From Echinicola shivajiensis (GTDB lineage: Bacteria; Bacteroidota; Bacteroidia; Cytophagales; Cyclobacteriaceae): a stretch of DNA of 64,000 bases. The stretch spans positions 310,001 through 374,000 of the forward strand of contig NZ_JAHHZM010000003.1 in assembly GCF_018642165.1 (NCBI RefSeq). The letters run 5' to 3'. Under the pieces are notes generated by a model. It was not told the DNA's origin. It was given only the letters and a program-made list of their open reading frames with translations, and did not search any database. Of this stretch, positions 62,029 through 64,000 are shown one piece after another (within the stretch, counting starts at the first letter, position 1; every line of letters starts with the position of its first letter). Position numbers and translations under genes: made by a program.

Positions 62029-62365
62029 TTGAATACCTATTAAATGAATAAAAGTTGATTTTTTAGTACCAGTTACTAATATTTTGAACCAAAAGTACTG
62101 TATTAATCGATTATAAAAAATACTCAAAATTGAGTATTTATAACCAATTAATATACACCAATCGTTTGTTTTCGATAATAAAATGATTTTAGGAAAATGT
62201 TGTTTTAGTGTAGGGCTATTTTTTGTTTAAGTTGTGGATGAGATAATTAGGTATGTAATGAAGTATTCAAAGCAAATTTTTAACAAATTATGAATCAATG
62301 GTCATGCATGGTTTAATGATTGCCTGCTTGTAAAAGGGGGACAAAGAGATTTCATGATACCTTTG
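62029..62365. other. AT-rich intergenic region
   Basis: 337 bp between two minus-strand genes: upstream region of the Ig-like lipoprotein and downstream region of the 2H-phosphoesterase-like gene. No hairpin or repeat stands out. Confidence 0.45.
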
Positions 62366-63055
62366 TTAACCCCCTATTAGTTGGAAATCAGCAAGCTTTT
62401 GGGTGTTTTTACTTTTTTGGTACCAGTCATTAAAAACAAACTCAATATTTTTTACTTTGAAGCTACCAAAATCATGTTCATTAAATTCATTAACCAATTG
62501 GATGAGTTTATCTTTTTGCTTTATGGGATTTGAAAATCGCATAATGGTGGAATGGGCTGTTTGCAAGGTGTACCTTTTGTCCAAACTTTGTTCTAAATGG
62601 CTCTTTTTAAAGTCTTGTCTAAGTCGAGTTCTTAGTTCCTGTAAAATATTGTTTTCTGGATAGCCCTTTATTATTATCCCCGCTGGACTTAAAATTGCAC
62701 CTCTGTATTGGATGGTAAATGAAGGTATTTCATTGATACTTTTATTGATGACCTCAATATATTCTGTGGTGGAAATATCGTTAATTGAAAAATCTGGATA
62801 ACAAGATATGATGGAGAGAATGGTGGTATGAATATCAGAGTTGGGATAATAATATTGTTCAGGCTCAATTAGCCTAAGCTTAGAGATAAAATACTGGAAT
62901 TTTGATTTTACCTCTTCATTTGGACGGGCAAGCACTGTTAAGCCCCTTCTGGAATCATCTAGGTTTTCAATGAGCTCATCTATTTCATACTGGTTGTTTT
63001 TTATTTTTTCTAGAGAGGGTTGGGCTATGTTGGAATAATGTGCATCTAGATTCAT
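62366..63055 (-). CDS. 2H-phosphoesterase-like protein
   Basis: 229 residues, cytoplasmic. Two HxT motifs spaced 92 residues apart (HTTIL with His76, and HSTIM with His168 in TAHSTIMRFSNP) are the catalytic signature of the 2H phosphoesterase superfamily (LigT/CPDase-like). Between them lie beta-strand segments (SFTIQYRGAILSPAGIIIKGY). Such enzymes hydrolyse 2',3'-cyclic phosphates of RNA or nucleotides. It has no obvious partner gene. Superfamily assignment is good; substrate unknown. Confidence 0.75.
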   Translation of the reverse strand: MNLDAHYSNIAQPSLEKIKNNQYEIDELIENLDDSRRGLTVLARPNEEVKSKFQYFISKLRLIEPEQYYYPNSDIHTTILSIISCYPDFSINDISTTEYIEVINKSINEIPSFTIQYRGAILSPAGIIIKGYPENNILQELRTRLRQDFKKSHLEQSLDKRYTLQTAHSTIMRFSNPIKQKDKLIQLVNEFNEHDFGSFKVKNIEFVFNDWYQKSKNTQKLADFQLIGG

Positions 63056-63228
63056 GGTGCTATGTTAGTATTAGAAGTAGAGTTTTGCAATCAATTTTGT
63101 GAAAAATAGTAACGAATGATAAGAATGAGCAATATTTGATGTATATACATGAATTATATTTACCTAACTTTAGTTAAGATATAGGAAGTTGCTTTTTGTT
63201 ATATAGAGCTGGCTTTAGAGATCTCAAA

Positions 63229-64000
63229 ATGTATATGAAAAACTTAGCTGATTTTAATCGATTTACAGGTGGCTTAGCTGATAATGGAATTATCATGCCG
63301 GTGTTATTCATCGGTCATGGATCACCAATGAACGGGATAGAGGATAATGAATTCAGTGATTACTGGAAAAAACTGGGTAAAGAAATTCCTACACCTAAAG
63401 CAGTGTTAGTGGTTTCGGCACATTGGTTGAGTAGGGGGACAAGGATTACAGCAATGGACTTTCCCAATACCATCCATGATTTTGGAGGATTCCCTAAAGC
63501 ACTTTTTGAAGTGCAATATCCTGCACCTGGCGATCCTCAGTTGGCTGCCTATACAGCAATAAATATCCAATCTACCCAAGTTGAGCTTGATCATGAATGG
63601 GGACTTGACCATGGTACTTGGACAGTAGTTCGACATATGTACCCCAAGGCAAATATTCCGGTATTGCAGTTAAGTATTGATTATTACCAAAGTCCACGAT
63701 ATCACTATGAATTGGCACAAGAGCTTTTTCAGTTAAGAAAAAAAGGAGTATTGATCATTGGCAGTGGTAATATGGTGCATAATCTGCGGATGGTAGCCTG
63801 GGATAAGCTGAAGGAACCGGAATACGGATATGACTGGGCGATTGAAATGAATGAAAAATTCAAAAATCTAATTAAGGAAGGTGATTATAAAGCCTTAATT
63901 GACTATCAAAAAATGGGCAAAGCAGCTCAATTGGCCATACCTACACCAGACCATTATATTCCCCTTTTGTATACTATGGGATTGAGCAGTCCTCAAGAAG
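63229..64000 (+). CDS. ygiD: Extradiol ring-cleavage dioxygenase, 4,5-DOPA dioxygenase type, 3' end outside window
   Basis: 257 residues are visible, starting at ATG 63229 (or 63235), and the frame is open at the window end, so only the last few residues are missing. LigB-like features: LFIGHGSPMNGIE (metal His), VLVVSAHWLSRG, NTIHDFGGFP, HEWGLDHGTWTVVRHMYP, LIIGSGNMVHNLR and PTPDHYIPLLYTMG. Zn or Fe ligands are the conserved histidines. This is the YgiD/DODA group, class III extradiol dioxygenases able to open the catechol ring of DOPA; the physiological substrate in bacteria is unclear. Confidence 0.9.
   Translation, partial: MYMKNLADFNRFTGGLADNGIIMPVLFIGHGSPMNGIEDNEFSDYWKKLGKEIPTPKAVLVVSAHWLSRGTRITAMDFPNTIHDFGGFPKALFEVQYPAPGDPQLAAYTAINIQSTQVELDHEWGLDHGTWTVVRHMYPKANIPVLQLSIDYYQSPRYHYELAQELFQLRKKGVLIIGSGNMVHNLRMVAWDKLKEPEYGYDWAIEMNEKFKNLIKEGDYKALIDYQKMGKAAQLAIPTPDHYIPLLYTMGLSSPQE

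Noticed and set aside
1-64000. A complete canonical polysaccharide utilisation locus
   Set aside because: Glycosidases, sulfatases and Kdu enzymes are present, but no SusC/SusD pair, hybrid two-component regulator or ECF sigma/anti-sigma pair is found in the window.

Overview
The window looks like a chromosomal segment of a marine, polysaccharide-degrading member of the Bacteroidota, most likely order Cytophagales, family Cyclobacteriaceae (Echinicola, Cyclobacterium or Algoriphagus type). This rests on AT-rich DNA with weak Shine-Dalgarno signals, many short-signal lipoproteins (LxxC followed by polar residues), a TonB receptor with a carboxypeptidase-regulatory-like N-terminal domain, type I sulfatases, GH29/GH78 glycosidases, secreted FAD and Gfo/Idh oxidoreductases, and KduI/KduD. 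The genus call is inference. I see no rRNA, tRNA, CRISPR array, intact transposase or integrase.

Layout. 1-2.9 kb: the end of a carbohydrate-utilisation group on the + strand (sialate O-acetylesterase, beta-propeller glycosidase, alpha-L-fucosidase). 3.0-4.9 kb, minus strand: a phosphonatase-like HAD hydrolase and an FAD aminophosphonate-type oxidoreductase. 5.3-10.8 kb: secreted FAD protein, YtcJ-like amidohydrolase and a sodium/solute symporter. 10.8-26.6 kb: an accessory region dense in decayed dispersed repeats (three families, called A, B and C here). It also carries two sulfatases, an AT-rich putative gene cassette followed by an attC-like hairpin, orphan lipoproteins and membrane proteins, an atypical pyruvate-kinase-like protein and a LamG-type surface lipoprotein. 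26.6-33 kb, minus strand: a TPR protein, a GH78 rhamnosidase and a patatin/BamA-type outer-membrane phospholipase. 33.5-36.4 kb: proC-proB-proA, the proline pathway. 36.5-39.8 kb, minus strand: an alpha-oxoamine synthase fused to an acyltransferase-like domain, with a fatty-acid desaturase 5 bp downstream. This looks like a sphingolipid- or sulfonolipid-type lipid module.

40.5-50 kb is a metal/redox region. It holds a TonB receptor with a CxxC in its plug and a thioredoxin-like partner behind a DtxR-like palindrome, and a phosphate-selective-type porin. It also holds an operon of two di-heme MauG/MbnH-type peroxidases around an MbnP-family lipoprotein with an outer-membrane barrel, and a small CxGKC membrane protein upstream. 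In methanotrophs MbnH oxidises a tryptophan of MbnP to make a copper site, so this is the best candidate here for an under-described system. 50-54.6 kb: hemN with an FNR-like box, a small conserved protein, an alpha/beta hydrolase and a third sulfatase. 55-60 kb: Gfo/Idh oxidoreductase, divergent DUF4861 lipoprotein, kduI and kduD (unsaturated uronate catabolism). 60-64 kb: an Ig-like-domain lipoprotein, a 2H-phosphoesterase-like protein and a truncated extradiol (DOPA-type) dioxygenase.

Working together: the acetylesterase, glycosidases, sulfatases, DUF4861 protein and Kdu enzymes would de-esterify, desulfate and cleave fucose-, rhamnose- and uronate-containing marine or plant polysaccharides and feed 2-keto-3-deoxygluconate to central metabolism. 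No SusC/SusD pair lies in the window, so it does not contain a complete canonical PUL.
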